Source: Endocalyx cinctus
Lineage: Eukaryota; Ascomycota; Sordariomycetes; Amphisphaeriales; Apiosporaceae
Length of the DNA stretch: 64,000 bases
NCBI GenBank assembly: GCA_001600455.1
Contig: BCKC01000003.1
Location: forward strand, 3,076,315 to 3,140,314
Direction of reading: 5' to 3'
Below are positions 46,519 to 58,525 of this stretch, one piece after another. Position 1 is the stretch's first letter. Each line of letters opens with the position of its first letter. The notes beneath the pieces were generated by a model that made no database searches, was not told where the DNA came from, and worked only from the letters and a program-made list of their open reading frames with translations. The position numbers and the translations under genes are program-made.

Positions 46519-47229
46519 ACGGCCCAGAGGCAATACGAAGAATATCGTCACTCAACCGCTGTGACCTTTGTAAAACATATTGCGAAGAATCTCCCCACCA
46601 AAATATCACATGTCCTCCATCTGACCGAAGTTATAAATTTCCACCCTCTTCAGTGGAATTTCGCAACATGAATGCTAAAAGTAACACAATATACATGTAT
46701 GATTGTGCATGATTGTGTATGATATGAGAGGGAGGTGGGGGCGGGGGAAAACAATGCAGTCGGCTCGGATCAATAATGTAATATTTTTTGACAGTATAAC
46801 AAACATAAGCAGCTAGGTGGTATCTTGGCCCCTCCGAGCCTCCTAGTGTTCGCAAACCTCTGAACGCCAACAAGAGGAGCTTGTATCTACAATAATCTCA
46901 AGGTTATCTTGAGAAACAACAGTTGCCTCCCTGAGAGGGTGTAGCATGATAATAAACCTAACAAAACCAACAAATAATCATTCGCGCCCCATCAATCAGT
47001 AAAAAAATCCCAATATTGGTGATAACCTGTTGTCAACTCCATTCCTAACGGTAACGCCACATGGAAAACCAGATGCAAGAACAGTTACATAATGACATAT
47101 CGCCAAATGTACCCTGACGCCGTCGCCTATCTATGCCAACCATGGACCAACTTGCTGAAACAACCAAGAACTTGTCGGAACAAGCCTGACTTTACAGGTA
47201 GTCTCCATGTTACGTTGGTCGATTCCGTG
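46519..47229. other. convergent 3' region COA3/DEP1
   Basis: The 3' ends of COA3 (+) and the DEP1-like gene (-) face each other. I see no gene. Purine-rich DNA lies at 46725-46755. Confidence 0.55.
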
Positions 47230-49351
47230 TTAAACTCCACCGATCGAATGGCCATTATCTCGTTTCGCGTTCGTATCCGCTATTTTCATGCTACGGGCCT
47301 TGGTCTGTTCCAACAAGCTTGCCGCTCGGGCGACTTCGGGTGACATAGAGGCCTGCCTTGGAACGTTTTTATGTGCCTTGCTGTTGCCGTTATGGGGCTG
47401 CGAACCAGACGAGATCGAGAAAGGGTTCTGCATTTGATGATGCGAGTGATTTCTTGGCTCGGGTGGTGGACCGCCTATAACGAAATCATGGCTGTCATGA
47501 TTCTGATGTTGCTGTCGCGGTAGCGCATGTGCTGGATGATTGGGATTGGCCCACGGTGTATGTTCGAGGAATTGCTCTCCTGCAGGACCAAGGCTATCGC
47601 CGAGTGGCAAGCCTCCATAATCCCCGTAGTGTGATCTATGCAGCGGATGCCGAGGCGCACTCTGTCGGTTCCTCTGGAATGAAGGATCAGTCATCATTAG
47701 GATTGTCGGGGTTTCCCTTCATCTTGTGTTCTCGGCCGGGTGACTTACTTGTATAGCGTCTATGTCATCGTCGACTTCTTGTAGCGTTGCTCCTTTCATA
47801 TCTGGAGCAGCAGGCATTCCCTCATACTTGGCCACTCCGGAAAGAATGGAAACTTCCTTGTTATACGCCAATGCTTGCCGTATACGCTGTCCTTGGTTTT
47901 GAGGGTATCGAATGCCGAATTCGGGGACGTTATTGGCGCTTTTCCGGCGCACATGTTGTATCTCGTACCATCGTTGCCCCAACTCAGCGAGGACAGTTTC
48001 TCTGGACTCGCGAACCGATTGAAAATATTGCGCATGTATTTGAGAACGTCTCGCTACAGCACATCTCTTAAGTGACTCTATATTGAGCTCTAGTTCACGA
48101 TCCGCTATGCGCATTTTCTCGTCTCTTCGGGCATCTATGCATTTCATCATGGCTAGATATTCGGGGTGTGTAGGATTATCAGATCGCAACATCTCTTCTT
48201 CCTGCTGCAAGCTTGCGAGGCGTTCCTCGTAAAGTCTAGGCTTGAATTAGCTTTCAAAACATCTTCAACGATAGCAAATGCTTAGAACGACACGCACCTG
48301 TCTCTAAACATGGAGAAACGTTTTTCGATGGCGGCTAATTGGTCAAAGGCAGTCCTTTTTCGCTCCACTGCATTCACTATATTAGCTCTGGTTGTCATAG
48401 TATTTCCAGGTAGAATAAAGAAAAAAAAAAAAACCTACGTTCTTCCTCGTTCCTGAGGGCGGCTTCGGCTTCTTCGTCTCCGTCAGCTGCGGTGTGGTCA
48501 TCCTCTCCAGTATGCGTTCCATCGGCCTCAGGTCCAGCACCATCAGCGCCTTCATGGGGAGTGCCACTCTCGGCGGCCATTTCGACATCTTTGTTTTTTC
48601 TGGCGCTACTTCGCGTTTGCTTTTTAGGTTCAACTTCACGGTCAGACTGAGGTTCGGGGGGTGCTTCGTCGCCCGGGGTGGGGTTCACGGTCTCGTCGGC
48701 AGAATGTTCACCACTGGTAGCATGGTGCGAAGGGTTTTCTTCCGCCATGGTCACATCCCCATCAGCAATCTTCTCCTGTGAGGGTGTTACCGAGGTAGTG
48801 CGTTTTCGCGGTTGTTCGGAGTCGGTATTTTCTACCGGGACGGATGATCGCTTTCGTTTCCTGTTTTCTGCTTCTTGATTTGCTACTTCTGCTAATGCAT
48901 CTAAAGTGGGTGATTGAACCTTTTCTGGCTCATGATCTTCAGGTATGGGCGGACTAGAGGCCATGGAAACATCCTCGTCGGAGAGGGCATCATCATCTTC
49001 ACCTTTGGCGAGGGGTTGATGCTGTTGTCGCAACTTGCTTGGAGTGCGCTCGAGAACACCATCCTCGGTTGACTTGTTTAATATTACATCTTTATGGCGA
49101 GTAGGGACTTGAGGCGTATCGTAAAGACGTTCGGTCTCGGCCTCTGTGTCATTCGCGTCTGACAGATCATCGGGGGAACTAGGACGTTCTTCGCGACTTT
49201 GGTTTAGAATGTTGGTGAGATTATTAAGTTCATCAGGGTCGGCGTCTTTATCTTCGACGTCGCTAAGAGGACTAGAACCATCGTCGGAAAGAGGTTCAAT
49301 AGGTGGGGGATGAATCGAGAGCGACGGCGTCATTGTATCTCCCGTCGCCAT
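47230..49351 (-). CDS. DEP1 / Sds3-like subunit of the Rpd3 histone deacetylase complex
   Basis: Exons (transcript order) are 49351-48439, 48367-48298, 48235-47749 and 47673-47230, giving 637 aa. Introns are 71, 62 and 75 nt. The first 300 residues are acidic, disordered and rich in S/T-P sites, with short basic stretches (NRKRKRSS) that could be a nuclear signal. The junctions then build the Sds3-like domain: EEELERKRTAFDQLAAIEKR, FSMFRDRLYEERLASLQQEE, HPEYLAMMKCIDARRDEK, and RCAVARRSQIHAQYFQSVRE to GQRWYEIQHVRR. This matches fungal Dep1/Sds3 subunits of the large Rpd3 (Sin3) complex, which represses transcription. Which of the two paralogues it is cannot be settled by eye. The C-terminal third is Asn/Gln/His-rich and probably unstructured. 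Confidence 0.85.
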
Positions 49352-50320
49352 GGTTTGTTTTTAACCTTTCTCAACTTGTTGACTTATTTCAATATTTCAT
49401 TTAATTAAGAACAAGAGTTAACTATCAAAGAGAATCTTGTTTGAAGGTGTTGTGAATAATGCGATTGGGAGGGGGGAAGGAATCGACAGCTATTAGGAAA
49501 GCAAGAATAGATTCGAAGCTGGGATGAAGAGGTTGAGATATATTGTAAAGAGTTGATTAACAAATGAAAAAAGATTATTTCCGACGTAAAATTGAAGTAG
49601 TCAAATAGACGACATGTTTTCTATGTGATTGATAAGAAACGAGCGTCTATAAGGTTGAGAAACCTATGTAGGAAAATAAAAAAGAATATAAACTTGCTGG
49701 ATAAAATAAGGACGAAGAGGGAAACAACATTTGCGCTTAAAGCAGAAGACCTGACTTTACTGAATGACTGACCAAATTCTGGGTCTTTGACCCCAAGTTC
49801 TCTTGCGTTTACGGCATCTGACGGTACTGGCAGCTGGATACTATGACTTTGACGCGCACAAGGAGAGCTTATCTCTTATCGATATGATTACCTGATTTTT
49901 TCTTGAAGCTTGCAGGGCAGCAGGCTTGATCGGATTGTTGCTTAGTCCGACAAACTCCGTTCTGATACCCAAATCTACTAGCCTACCTGCCTACTAAGTA
50001 CCTGTAAACTGTTTGTAGTGTAGCGTACAGTAGTAGTGTACATACATACTAGGCTAACTAGCTAGCTACTAGGTAATCTAATACGTCCTCTAAAAAAAAA
50101 AGAAGAAAAAAAAAAAAAAGATGTATTATCGATAAGAATAATAGTGGGATTCACCTTCAAAATATCTAATTAGATCTACATAGTATGGCGAATACTTACC
50201 TTTTTGGTCAAACTCGTTTTTTTTTTTTTTACTCCTAACTTCTATTGGAGCTGTCAAAGGTTGAATATCTTCCACCATCAACTTCACCTTTGCTAATATA
50301 AGCAAATAAAATACCTAAAC
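49352..50320. other. divergent promoter region DEP1/NOP12
   Basis: It carries the two promoters. There are A-rich tracts near 50091-50120 and a T11 run near 50219. The sequence near 50040 is rich in TAGC/TAGG runs. No gene is seen. Confidence 0.55.
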
Positions 50321-52129
50321 ATGGCAAAATCGTGAGTATACTATCTCCTCATCTTACTCTTTTATTCTTCATAGTTTATCTAATATCATGTTCAGCAGAG
50401 AATATAAGTTAGCAGCTTCAGAGAAATCCATAGACCCCACATTAGGTGCTCTCTTCGCAAGTAGTGTAAGTATATCATTGATACCTACATTTCTGAGATT
50501 TTTCTTTGCTGATTTCAAATATAGTCTGGTCCCGTCCAAGCACCCCCATCGTCTCGATATGCAGCATTGCGACAGGAAAAGAACCATGTAGAAGACCAGT
50601 CGAGCGATTCTGATTCTGAAGATGGAGAGAGCGAAGAAGATGAAGATGATGTTTCTTCAAACGACGATATGGAGGAAGATAACGACGATGACGATAAAAA
50701 CTCTGAGGCAGTTCGTCACAAAGTCGGATCTTCTAAGTCAGATGTGAACGGCAAGAGTGACCGAAAAAGAAAACGCAAGGATGTGCATGATGATCTAGAA
50801 GACAGTTACATGCGCAAGCTTGTGGAAGAGGAAGAGGAAGATGAAGATGAAGAGACGCCAAAAGAGAAAAAACGGAAGGGGGAGAACGGTCAAAAAATAG
50901 CCGACCCTGAAACAACAAAACCGGAATCAGAAGGCGCGGATGGAAGTGGAGAGGAAGATGAGGCTCCTTTGGTCCATGAATCACTCCAGACATCAGAAGA
51001 TCACAAGGATGTTGAAGTCGACAAAGCGAACCGAACCTTATTCATCGGAAATGTTGCAGCTGAGGCTATAAAGTCTTCTAAAGCAAAGAAGCTTCTCCTT
51101 TCCCACCTGTCTTCACCGCTATCCGAATTGAATACATCTTCCGAGGAGCACAAGATTGAATCCATCCGATTCCGGTCTGTTGCATTCTCAGCAGGGGCCA
51201 TGCCGAAGAGAGCTGCATATATCACCAAATCGCTTATGTCTGCGACTACGAAATCTACCAATGCCTACGCCGTCTATTCAACGCCTTTAGCTGCTCGAAC
51301 TGCATTCAAGGCACTCAATGGTACCGTCATCCTTGACCGGCACATACGAGTTGACAGCGTGGCACATCCATCTCCAGTAGATCACAGAAGATGCGTCTTT
51401 GTGGGCAATCTAGGATTTGTGGACGACGAAACAGTTTTCAATACAAATGCCGAGGGAGAAACAATGAGCAAAAAGCGTACAAAAGTTCCCGCAGATACCG
51501 AAGAAGGCTTATGGCGCGTCTTTGGAGAGCACGCTGGTAAGGTAGAGAGTGTCCGGGTCCCTCGAGATGACAAGACTCGAGTGGGAAAGGGATTTGCTTA
51601 CGTTCAGTTTTACGATGCAAATGACGTTGAATCTGCACTTTTACTGAACGAGAAGAAATTCCCACCCATGCTACCGCGCGCACTACGAGTCTCACGAGCC
51701 AAAGATCCACGCAAGACGACCTTAGCAATGGAACGCACAACAAAAGCAAAACTTGAAGGGCTAAAGAGGGACGATAACAAGTCAAAGAGCACAAAGTTCA
51801 AGCCAAAAGTCACACCAGAGCAGCAATCACAAGTTGGGCGGGCTGGAAGGTTATTAGGTCGATCTGAAGCAGCAAGACAACGACGAGAATTGAATGGTAA
51901 ACACAGGGAGTCGGGTTCTACTAGGGAAATGAATACTTCAAACGAAATGACGATCAAAACACCCGAGCAGATCGTGTTTGAAGGTCGTAGGGCAAGTTCA
52001 AAGGACGGTAAACCAAAGGACTTGAAGTTTGGAAAGACGAGAGGAAAGAAAGGGATAACAAAGGTTAAATCTAAGGGTCGTGGAGCCAGAAGAGCAGCAG
52101 AATGGAGGAAAAGTGGCGCGAAAAAATAA
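50321..52129 (+). CDS. NOP12: NOP12, nucleolar RRM protein for pre-60S assembly
   Basis: Exons are 50321-50331 (11 nt), 50396-50465 and 50525-52129, giving 561 aa. The first exon is only MAKS minus a base. The joins restore the family start (KSIDPTLGALFASS then SGPVQAPPSSRY). Residues 40-180 form a strongly acidic Asp/Glu/Ser/Lys region typical of nucleolar proteins. RRM1 spans about 195-290 (NRTLFIGNVAAEAIKSSK). RRM2 spans about 315-415 (HRRCVFVGNLGFVDDE, with KGFAYVQFYDANDVE as RNP1). The basic C-terminus ends in KFGKTRGKKGITKVKSKGRG. Nop12 binds pre-rRNA and helps 25S/5.8S maturation. Introns are 64 and 59 nt. Confidence 0.93.
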
Positions 52130-52983
52130 TTGATTCAGATGATATATAATTCTGTATTATTATTGCTATTATATGTCACTTTTCTAAAGCTACTTAACCA
52201 GTCAATTTTTTTATTCTACCTAGGTAGCATAGGTTAAAAAAAAAAAATGAGGTGGTTGTCTAGAATAATATGTTCTGAAAGATGATTTGTCGATAGGAGG
52301 TCCATTTTAGCGGTGTGAAGTACCAAGCTTAAACTACTACCTAGGCTAGGGTAGAGGATTAGGCTAGGCTGATTGGACACTACTAACGGTGATACAGTAT
52401 AAATAAGAATGTACTGAATACCTCTATACCTTTTAAGCTACATAAGCATATTTTACTTATCTGTTTATGTTTAAGTACTGCGGGGTGATAGACATTGGAA
52501 ATTAAGGACATCAATCTAACCAATACATAGCAATTAAAGGTATAGTATAAACTCCACCAAAGAAGACCAATTGGTATAAATATCTTACCTAGGTAGGTAT
52601 ATTAGGTATTTTAGGTACCTCTGATATGAATTGGTAGGTACTCGGTACTTAAAATCATATTTATTTACCGTACTCATAAAGTTATACTAACTGTGCGTTA
52701 TTGTTTTAATTGATAATTGACCCCTGAACATGAACCCCCCTCATTCAACAAGTGAACCTACACGTATTTGGGAGCTCCACATACATACAACCTAGCAGAT
52801 CCTCTCTACCTACACCTCCTTTTGAACTCTGGAGAGTCTTTCCCTTCACCTTTCACTGTTACTAGTCTGCAGCGCTGTGCGCAAATCCACCTAAATTAAT
52901 TACTTTATATCAATCTCCTCCTTCCTCTCTACTTCACCAGCATACATTATACTAAACTGTGTCGCGGTGCAACACGATTGAAA
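52130..52983. other. intergenic, promoter of alpha-tubulin
   Basis: No gene is seen. Runs of CCTAGGTA and TAGGTAC-type sequence lie at 52220-52230, 52340-52350 and 52585-52640. The last 75 bases are pyrimidine-rich. Confidence 0.55.
52911..52940 (+). promoter_or_regulatory. CT-rich tract upstream of alpha-tubulin
   Basis: A CT-dominated stretch (52911-52940) begins about 73 bp before the ATG. Such pyrimidine stretches mark the start-site region of highly expressed fungal genes. The role is inferred from position and composition. Confidence 0.4.
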
Positions 52984-54883
52984 ATGAAGGGCGAGGTAAG
53001 TTTCAAGAAGCAAGAAGAAAAAAACAATAGCTATATTTCACAGAAGGAAAAAAAAAAAAGAAAAAGAAAAAGAAGAAGAAAAAATTGTGGGAGATTTATA
53101 TCCGATATCAGCTTCTTTCTGATCTGCCCGGTCCCTGTAATAATTTTCAGGAATATCTTGGGAAATATACAACAGTCAAAAAGAAGCTGTTTATCCAATT
53201 GTCACCCTCTCCTGTCAATGACAATTATCTATGCCTATATCTTAGCTTGCTCGACCTTTACTAATTCAATGCTTCAAAATAGATCCTCCATCTTCACTTA
53301 GGTCAGGCTGGTACCCAGCTTGGTAACAGCGCTTGGGAGCTGTAAGTTTTAATACACCGCCTTACGCCTATCTCTACGAAATAGATATCAAGTCAGAGAC
53401 TAACAAAGATGTTATCAGGTACCTTCTCGAGCATGGTCTTGGACCCGATGGTCGTCCCGACCCCAACGCAAAGGATGTCCCCGATGGTGGCTCCTTCGAG
53501 ACTTTCTTCACCGAGACCAGCGGTGGAAAGCACGTTCCCCGTTCCATCTTCGTCGACTTGGACCCTTCTCCCATCGACGAGATCCGCACCGGTAGCTACC
53601 GTTCGCTATTCCACCCCGAGCTTTTGATCAGTGGCAAGGAAGATGCTGCCAACAACTACGCTCGTGGTCACTACACCATTGGCAAGGAGATGGTTGACAG
53701 CTGCCTTGACCGAATTCGCCGTGTCGCTGGTACGTTCATTATAATAAAATGAGGAATCACGAAGCAAAAAAAAGAGAGAGAAGCGGATTGGTGATGGACA
53801 GTTTTTGAAACTAATACGTATATTGTGATATATAGATAACTGCAACTCGCTCCAGGGTTTCCTCGTCTTCCACTCTTTCGGTGGTGGTACTGGTTCTGGT
53901 TTTGGTGCCCTTCTTCTCGAGCGTCTTTCGACCGAGTACGGCAAGAAGTGCAAGCTCGAGTTCGCCGTCTACCCTGCTCCTCGTGTGTCTACCGCCGTCG
54001 TTGAGCCTTACAACGCCGTCCTGTCTACCCACAGCACCATCGAGAACTCGGATTGTACCTTCCTTGTCGACAACGAGGCAGTCTATGACATCTGCCGACG
54101 TAACTTGGATATCCCTCGCCCTAGCTACGAGCACTTGAACCGCTTGATCGCTCAAGTTGTCAGCTCCATCACCTCATCTCTGCGGTTCGATGGTGCGCTG
54201 AACGTCGATCTGAACGAGTTCCAGACCAACTTAGTTCCCTACCCTCGTATCCATTACCCTCTTATCAGCTACGCTCCTGTCGTGTCCGCTGCCAAGAGTG
54301 CCCACGAGAGCTTCAAGGTCCACGACCTCACCTTCCAGTGTAAGTTTCTCTTCCCTCGCAATTCTGGCCAGAATTCTTTGACGCGCTAACAAACTTTACA
54401 GGCTTCGAGCCCAACAACCAGATGGTTGTCTGCGACCCCCGAAACGGAAAGTACATGGCCGTCGCCCTCCTCTACCGTGGTGACGTTGTACCTCGCGACT
54501 GCAACGCTGCCATTGCTGCTCTCAAGGCCAAGGCTTCTTTCAACTTGGTTGAGTGGTGTCCTACCGGCTTCAAGCTCGGCATCAACTACCAGAAGCCCAT
54601 GGCTGTCCCTACGGCTTCGCCTTCCGATGGTGGCCTTGCCTCCGTCGATCGATCCGTGTCCATGTTGTCTAACACCACCGCCATTGCTGAGGCTTGGTCT
54701 CGTCTCGACTACAAATTTGACCTCATGTACAGCAAGAGGGCTTTCGTTCACTGGTACGTCGGTGAGGGTATGGAGGAAGGTGAATTCTCCGAAGCTCGTG
54801 AGGATTTGGCCGCGTTGGAGAAGGACTACGAAGAGGTGGCTGCCGACAGCTTCGAGGGTGAAGAGGAGGAGGCCGAGTACTAA
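52984..54883 (+). CDS. tubA: alpha-tubulin
   Basis: Exons are 52984-52995, 53283-53341, 53419-53729, 53836-54339 and 54402-54883, giving 455 aa. Introns are 287, 77, 106 and 62 nt. The tiny first exon (MKGE) joins to [20 protein letters not shown] then [13 protein letters not shown]. The tubulin signature GGGTGSG is present in [20 protein letters not shown] near residue 145. The alpha-specific end lies in the last exon: [20 protein letters not shown], with the catalytic Glu that drives beta-tubulin GTP hydrolysis, and a final EEEEAEY tail whose C-terminal Tyr can be removed. Introns interrupt after the fourth codon and within the GTP-binding half, as in other filamentous fungi. It forms microtubules with beta-tubulin. 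The symbol follows Aspergillus usage. Confidence 0.96.
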
Positions 54884-55268
54884 ATTTGATGCGTCGACGT
54901 ATAATACCCCCCCTCACGGGCATTTCCTAATACACATTCGACCCTTTCCACGATACTAAGAGGGCAACGTTTCTTTGAGCTTCCGGTTGGCAACAATTGA
55001 AAAGCAATTTTGTTTCGTCAAACTCGAAATGGACGGATAGAGTAGAAAAAAAAAACAAGTTGTGGATAGGCCGTGTTATTCTTACCTTTCTTTAGTTTGG
55101 CCTATTGTTTAGCCAGGAAATCCTGCTACTTTACGAGGTCTAGTTTTCCTTGTTGGCATATTTCGAGGCCTGAGAATACGTTGAGTTGAAAGTAATGGTA
55201 GCTTTTTTAAAAAATAATTTTTCAGATGCGAGATGTGAAGTGACTTTTGCTATGACTATAGTACACGC

Positions 55269-55303
<35 letters not shown>

Positions 55304-56070
55304 CAAGAGTTTGTAATGCTACATCAGATTCATATCACATTAACTGACCCTCATCAGGTTCGACATAAATCCCCCAGGAACACAGCGGAAACCTTTAGGA
55401 GAGTAGAAGTATCACTTTAAACTTAGGCATCGATACACGTAAAGCATAGGCATACCTACGTATTGTTATAATAGTCAGCTGCTATTGCGTTTAGCACAGC
55501 TCCGGGGGTTACGGCCGTGTATGTGCCAATTTCCCTCATCGAATCTTGCTCTACCGTCCCTGAGGTTAGACAAATCGATTTGAATCAGTCGCACAAGATG
55601 AGCATTCGCCATTTTGCTCGTCGTATAGTCGCATATCTAAGCCAGGTTGAGATGTATAATAATGCCGAGCTGTCTAGAGTAGGTCCTTCCAGATATCTAT
55701 ATGGCTAGTTGAGAATCTAGGCATGAAGTTGTATTCTGTGACCTTGTTTTAAATCATGGAATTCTCAGACCGACGATCTATTTGAGCATATGCTCTTCAG
55801 ATGGTTACAGCTCTTTCATTCATCTCTTCTCGTGTCACCCATGCGTTGTGTGATTTGAATATTGTGAGTATCTCTGACAAATGGTTATCTGTCGTACGCA
55901 AAGTATAAATCGAAGATTCCCATTATGTGAAGTCGATACGAGGCCGTGTCATCCCAGATCTCTCTGTTTTTTTTTTTTTTTTTGCTTTTTTAAACCAACT
56001 GGTATTTCGTCTCATCTCTCTCTGGTCCCGTGAGTTGCCGCGAACCCATCCACGTTGATTGACGGGCTTA
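54884..56070. other. intergenic, no gene seen
   Basis: It holds the 3' flank of alpha-tubulin and, further right, leader-like sequence of the glycosyltransferase-like gene. An A31 run lies at 55270-55300 and a T run near 55967-55983. Confidence 0.55.
55270..55300. repeat. A31 homopolymer
   Basis: Thirty-one consecutive A about 390 bp past the alpha-tubulin stop. The exact length may be a sequencing artefact. Confidence 0.85.
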
Positions 56071-57391
56071 ATGCAGAAGATAAAGACGATGCCCTCGTAT
56101 TTAGCTGGCAATAAAGCCCCCGCGGCAATGCTCTTGATGACACTTATTCTGGTGATCTTCTTTGTATCTAAGGAAACCGGTCCTGTCCGTGCTCTCATCA
56201 TTTTCAACATCTTCGCGTTACCTCTCGTCTTCTCTTGTCCCTCTTCCATGTAAATTCTTTTCGCGCATTATTTCCGTTCTTCTTGATGGATGCTTGTTTC
56301 TTTCTGACTTCCTATCCATATAGTTCAACCAAGTTCTCTCTTTCGACGCCAGCCTACCACACAGACAGCAGAGACCAGTCAATTCTGCTTTAGCGACCGA
56401 TACTTCTTACTCTTCGTCGCGGCCGCTTGTGCTGTACGCGTACAGCGAGTCAGCCAACGCACGCACGAACATCGAGTTCTTCCTCCGCCAAGGGCTGCAC
56501 GACCGGGCCGACTTCATCTTCGTGCTAAACGGGGACACCAACGTCGAGGATCTGATCCCCGTCCACCTGCCCAACGTCCGCCTCGTCCGACGTCCCAACC
56601 GGTGCTTCGACCTCGGCGCCTTCGGGGAGGTGCTGAAAAAAGACGACCTGTGGAAGCGGTACCGCCGGTTCGTCACCCTCAACGCTAGCGTGAGGGGGCC
56701 CTTCGTACCCCTTTGGAGCGCCCGCTGCTGGACGGATGTCTACCTCGAACGGGTTACCGAAGATGTCAAGCTCGTGGGCATGTCGGTCAATTGCGATCCT
56801 AGGCCTCATGTGCAGAGCATGATTTGGAGTACTGACGACGTCGGGAGTGAGTCCATTTTTGTTATTTTTCTTTCCCCTAAAAAAACGAAACTCCCACCTC
56901 AACCCTGCTTCGTCCCAGCTCCCTTCTCGATAAAAAGAGAATGAAAAAGAAGTTTCACTAACGAGACGTGCCACCACCCTCACAACTCCCCCCCCCCCAA
57001 AAAAAAAGTGGAAATCCTCCTCTTCCCGCCCGCGAACGCGTCGACTCCGGACCACTGGGGCGGGCCGGACGACGCGGTCGGGTTCGGCGACTGCTACTCC
57101 AGCTTCGACAAGGCGATCCACGCCGAGGTGGGCGCCACGCGGGCGATCCAGGAGGCCGGGTACGGGGTCTGGGCGATGATGGCCGCTTTTCGGGACGAAA
57201 GGTACGTGGACCGGTGCGAGGAGCACCCGCGGGACATGCTGTGGGAGGGCAGGTACTTCGGCGGGAACATGCACCCGTACGAGGCCCTCTTCGTCAAGGC
57301 GAATCGCGGGGCCGGCCAGGCGACGCTGGATCTGCTGACGAGGGTTCACTTGGCTAGTCCGGAGGGGAGGAGTTGGGATTTGTGTAAATGA
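56071..57391 (+). CDS. type II membrane glycosyltransferase-like protein
   Basis: The last two exons are firm: to 56846 and 57009-57391. The junction joins TDDVG to MEILLFPPANAS. The 5' part has two possible models. Model A uses exon 1 as 56071-56163 with a 160-nt intron and exon 2 from 56324 (332 aa). Model B uses exon 1 as 56071-56249 and exon 2 from 56353 (351 aa). A places a CTGAC branch point and TATAG acceptor at ideal spacing. Both give an N-terminal signal anchor (AAMLLMTLILVIFF). The luminal domain has FIFVLNGDTNVED, RPNRCFDLGAFGEVL, FVTLNASVRGPFVPLW, HVQSMIWSTDDVG, EVGATRAIQEAGYGVW and YFGGNMHPYEALFVK. This recalls rhamnan-synthesis/RgpF-type and related fungal glycosyltransferase-like proteins. 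Donor and acceptor are unknown. The last acceptor follows C and A homopolymers. Confidence 0.72.
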
Positions 57392-58525
57392 ATTAAAGCA
57401 AGAAAAAGAAAAGGGAAAGACATTACTGCTTGAGAAGGAGGGAGGGTAGAGGTAGATGTATAGGAAATGGTTAGGTATTATGAAAAATTTCTCGTCCGAT
57501 AGCATGGAATCTCCTAGAAAATCCACCAGAGTGACACAACAGTCTGTCTACCGAAGGGGAGGTAATCGCTCGTAGTGGCGTGTTTGACACTGGCCAATGC
57601 GTTTTGTAGCCAGTAAACACTTGCAACACAAATAAAAACCAATAGTCTCAATAGCGCAAAGATGGTTGTTATAATTTATGTTCACCCCTTGGCTCTTCTT
57701 CGCTTCTGGGTCGCATATCCTACCGGTAACGCCCGAGGATAAAAAGAAAAGGTTAGTCGCGGTCGAAGGCAGGGAAGACAAGAGAAGGGTCCCAGGTAAT
57801 AAATATTCCACACAGAATCCACAGCAGACCAGGTTCTGAGACGACGGGCCCTACTTTATATACCCATCCGACAGATTTCAAGACAAGAACGCCGAGAGGA
57901 AAAATCGTACCACCTAGCCATGGCCTGCATTTACAAGGCTTCGGTAGCCGTTATATATCCCCATGCGGAGACTTCTCCAATACAGAAAGAAATTCGGTAC
58001 TCGGGATGCTACCTCGAGGCGGGGATTGGCCGTCCGCCTGCTTACGGCATTTTGCAGATGCGGAGAGAACCCCCCCTGTATACCTTGTATATCTGTATGA
58101 GCCTCTCCGACGACATTCATTGTTTGAGCTCGTGCCTGTCGTAGACAGTATATCGCGTACGCAAACCGTGATTTTTATGTTTCGTTTTCGCGTATTATTT
58201 TCCGAGCGACGAGATAGTCTCGTCGACAGGACTAGGATAAGCCAGCGAGCTGCTCCCCGGTAGTAATGGGTAAAGGCAAAACGATTATATTCTATTATAC
58301 TCAATTAACGGGAAAAACAAATAATATGCAATGATTTTGTCGCCCTCGTGTCATATACTCCCAGTTTACCCCCTTTCACGAACACAATGTTCACATGTAT
58401 AGCACCAAGCCCGTATCTATCTAAATTCTATTGAAATGCCCCTTCTTATTATGCTCCCGTATAATCCTCTGTTCGCGCGAATAAGAGAAGAAAAAAAAGT
58501 CGCACATATGTATCTGTATATATAC
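57392..58525. other. intergenic, no gene seen
   Basis: It separates the convergent 3' ends of the glycosyltransferase-like (+) and DUF1275 (-) genes. No frame is supported by codon or family evidence. Confidence 0.55.
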
